Source: Firmicutes bacterium UBA6113
GTDB taxonomy: Bacteria; Bacillota; Clostridia; Tissierellales; Sedimentibacteraceae
Direction of reading: 5' to 3'
Assembly (NCBI GenBank): GCA_002422545.1
Contig: DIWF01000012.1
Span: forward strand, 14,012 to 29,868
DNA: 15,857 bases
In this document: positions 14,840 through 15,857 of the stretch, one piece after another
Numbering within the stretch: position 1 is the stretch's first letter
Layout of the letters: each line of letters starts with the position of its first letter
Notes under the pieces: generated by a model
The model's database searches: none
Seen by the model: the letters and a program-made list of their open reading frames with translations, nothing else
Told to the model about the DNA's origin: nothing
Translations under genes and position numbers: made by a program

Positions 14840-15172
14840 TCAATTTTTATTCAACTTTTCTTCCCACAGCATTTTCATTATGGAAAGTTCCTCGCTGTAG
14901 TCTGTCTTAGTTTCATCATCCTTGTCGTATTCAAGCTTCTCAAGAATCTCGATAACAAAGTTAATTTCCCCTCTTTGATTCCACTCAATCTGCATAGCTT
15001 CGTTGGGGTGAGAACCATGCTGCAGCTGAAATCTTGTGCTGTTAATTTTACCCTTGAGATTTTGAGTTGTTTCAAGGAAATATTTCTCGCCGCCCTTGGT
15101 GCGCACTGCAAAAATTCCCATTTCGCTTTTCATTTGCTTGTATTGTTCTTTCAGTTCCTTTTTTCTGTCCAT
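14840..15172 (-). CDS. Small degenerate GIY-YIG-like protein
   Basis: The protein has 110 charged residues, no signal peptide and no membrane segment. From MGIFAVRTKGGEKYFLETTQNLKGKIN (18-44) it follows the layout of small clostridial and bacillary proteins annotated as GIY-YIG nuclease family (pattern G-I/V-Y near residue 20, then K-x-F/Y-x-x-x-T-x-N-L-K). Here the first Tyr of GIY is Phe (GIF) and the YIG triplet reads FLE, so the usual active-site tyrosines and glycine are not both present. A HGSHPNEAMQIEWNQRG segment (52-68) is the other recognisable family feature. Nuclease activity is doubtful; a binding role is possible. It starts 1 nt after the stop of the upstream gene, and ung starts 11 nt after its own stop, so all three are co-translated. 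Assignment is by remembered family pattern. Confidence 0.6.
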   Translation of the reverse strand: MDRKKELKEQYKQMKSEMGIFAVRTKGGEKYFLETTQNLKGKINSTRFQLQHGSHPNEAMQIEWNQRGEINFVIEILEKLEYDKDDETKTDYSEELSIMKMLWEEKLNKN

Positions 15173-15173
15173 A

Positions 15174-15653
15174 TTAATAACCCATTTCCTTTAATATTGC
15201 CGACAATGTTCTCAGTCTTTCTCCTATTATTTCGCCGTCATCGCTTAAAGCCTGGTTGAACAATTTTATGTCTTCATTTATTTTTTCATTGTCCGTGCAT
15301 ACCTCAACAGTCATTGCATCTCCCTGGAGACCCACTCTGTCAATAACAGGATGTTCAGGGTCATAAAGTTTTTCATAGCGGTAAGCTTCCCTGAAATGGA
15401 GCTGTGTTCTGCAAACAAGTATAGCAAGGTCCAGCACTCTGTGCAAAGGTAGTTCTTCAGATTGTCTTGACCATTTTTCTCCTGTGTATCTCCAAACCTT
15501 GGCTGAAATATCAACCTTGCCTCTGTCGTTCCACTGGGCAAGACCTAAAGACAGCCCTTTTGCATCTGAATTGTATGCGTATCTTCCATCAACATTTTCA
15601 TAATTTTCTGAAACAATAACCGGTTTATGTTTTAAGGCTGTAGGTATTTTCAT
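15174..15653 (-). CDS. DUF6530-like protein of unknown function
   Basis: The protein has 159 soluble residues; no membrane segment or signal peptide. The strongly patterned N-terminal part (KIPTALKHKPVIVSENY, then NSDAKGLSLGLAQWNDRG at 28-45 and VWRYTGEKWSRQSEELPLHR at 53-72) is what I remember of the uncharacterised DUF6530 group found in Clostridia and Bacilli. The conserved Trp, Arg and His residues suggest a real binding site, but no catalytic motif is recognisable. It is first gene of the operon with the GIY-YIG-like gene (1-nt gap) and ung. AGGAGA lies upstream of the ATG. A role linked to DNA repair is only a guess from context. Confidence 0.65.
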   Translation of the reverse strand: MKIPTALKHKPVIVSENYENVDGRYAYNSDAKGLSLGLAQWNDRGKVDISAKVWRYTGEKWSRQSEELPLHRVLDLAILVCRTQLHFREAYRYEKLYDPEHPVIDRVGLQGDAMTVEVCTDNEKINEDIKLFNQALSDDGEIIGERLRTLSAILKEMGY

Positions 15654-15670
15654 TTTGTTCTCCTTTATTT

Positions 15671-15694
15671 ACTAATTTACTAAACTACTAAATA
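15671..15694. repeat. Three 8-nt degenerate tandem repeats in the leader of the ung operon
   Basis: ACTAA recurs at 15671, 15679 and 15687, exactly 8 nt apart (8-mers ACTAATTT, ACTAAACT, ACTAAATA). On the transcribed minus strand this gives three TTAGT copies lying between the -10 box and the ribosome site. It may be a binding site in DNA or leader RNA, or simple low-complexity sequence. Confidence 0.4.
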
Positions 15695-15695
15695 A

Positions 15696-15724
15696 ATAAT
15701 ACTGCAAAAAAGTGAAATTGTCAA
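15696..15724 (-). promoter_or_regulatory. Strong promoter of the DUF6530-GIY-YIG-ung operon
   Basis: A perfect -35 TTGACA (15719-15724), a 17-nt spacer and a -10 TATTAT (15696-15701). The start is near 15690, with a leader of about 35 nt. Confidence 0.78.
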
Positions 15725-15734
15725 CTGTATGAAT

Positions 15735-15760
15735 AAAAAAACAGCAGATAAGACTGCTGT
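15735..15760 (-). terminator. Terminator of an upstream unit outside the window
   Basis: Stem ACAGCAG/CTGCTGT (15741-15760) with a 6-nt loop, followed on the minus strand by a run of seven T, including the last base pair's neighbour. It ends 11 bp before the -35 of the ung operon, separating that operon from whatever lies to the right. Confidence 0.8.
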
Positions 15761-15857
15761 CATACTGTTGACAATCACGGATTGTGTAAACTGTAGGGGC
15801 TGATTACTGCCAGCCAGTGGGAGGACACGAGGTCAATGTCATTAAGTTAGTGTACTT
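15761..15857. other. Right-edge segment with locally raised GC, unassigned
   Basis: Bases about 15793-15836 (GTAGGGGCTG through GAGGTCAATG) are clearly richer in GC than the neighbouring intergenic DNA. On the minus strand a frame open at the edge would end at a TAA (15804-15806) with residues ...LTSCPPTGWQ. A short hairpin ACAATC/GATTGT (15771-15785) lies between it and the terminator. It may be the 3' end of a gene or of a mobile element cut by the window edge; I cannot tell which. Confidence 0.35.

Overview
The window is a gene-dense, AT-rich stretch of chromosome from an anaerobic low-GC Gram-positive bacterium, most likely a member of the Clostridia. Pyruvate:ferredoxin oxidoreductase, HPr kinase/phosphorylase, a B12-dependent ribonucleotide reductase, a corrinoid-reactivation ATPase and a Re-type citrate synthase point to strict anaerobic, B12-using metabolism. 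Strong GGAGG ribosome binding sites and TTGACA/TATAAT promoters fit Firmicutes. Genus is not determinable from sequence alone; a Sedimentibacter-like organism is a guess. Every gene I support is on the minus strand, so transcription runs from right to left. No rRNA, tRNA, CRISPR array or complete mobile element was seen.

From right to left (order of transcription): (a) 15857-15735: the tail of an unseen upstream unit, ending in a terminator. (b) 15724-14016: a three-gene operon of a DUF6530-like protein, a small degenerate GIY-YIG-like protein and a uracil-DNA glycosylase with unusual motifs. (c) 13831-9392: a tightly spaced operon of Re-citrate synthase, aconitase and NAD-type isocitrate dehydrogenase. 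This is the oxidative branch from acetyl-CoA and oxaloacetate to 2-oxoglutarate, probably for glutamate synthesis. (d) 9390-6967: a translationally coupled pair, a MetH-activation-domain-like protein and a RACE-type (2Fe-2S plus ASKHA) corrinoid activator. (e) 6844-4339: adenosylcobalamin-dependent ribonucleoside-triphosphate reductase (nrdJ) with an N-terminal ATP-cone, driven by a promoter covered by two NrdR-box-like sites exactly 32 bp apart. (f) 4173-1288: uvrC followed by hprK. (g) 1075-1: the 5' part of pyruvate:ferredoxin oxidoreductase (nifJ/por), which runs off the left edge and has a strong promoter with two separate palindromes.

PFOR makes the acetyl-CoA that Re-citrate synthase uses. 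Two neighbouring units concern B12: the reactivation pair and the B12-dependent reductase. Two genes belong to DNA repair (uvrC, ung). Most of the gene content is ordinary housekeeping. The points most worth a second look are the regulatory architecture at nrdJ and nifJ, the corrinoid-reactivation pair without a methyltransferase beside it, the Re-citrate operon, and the atypical Ung with its two small partner genes.
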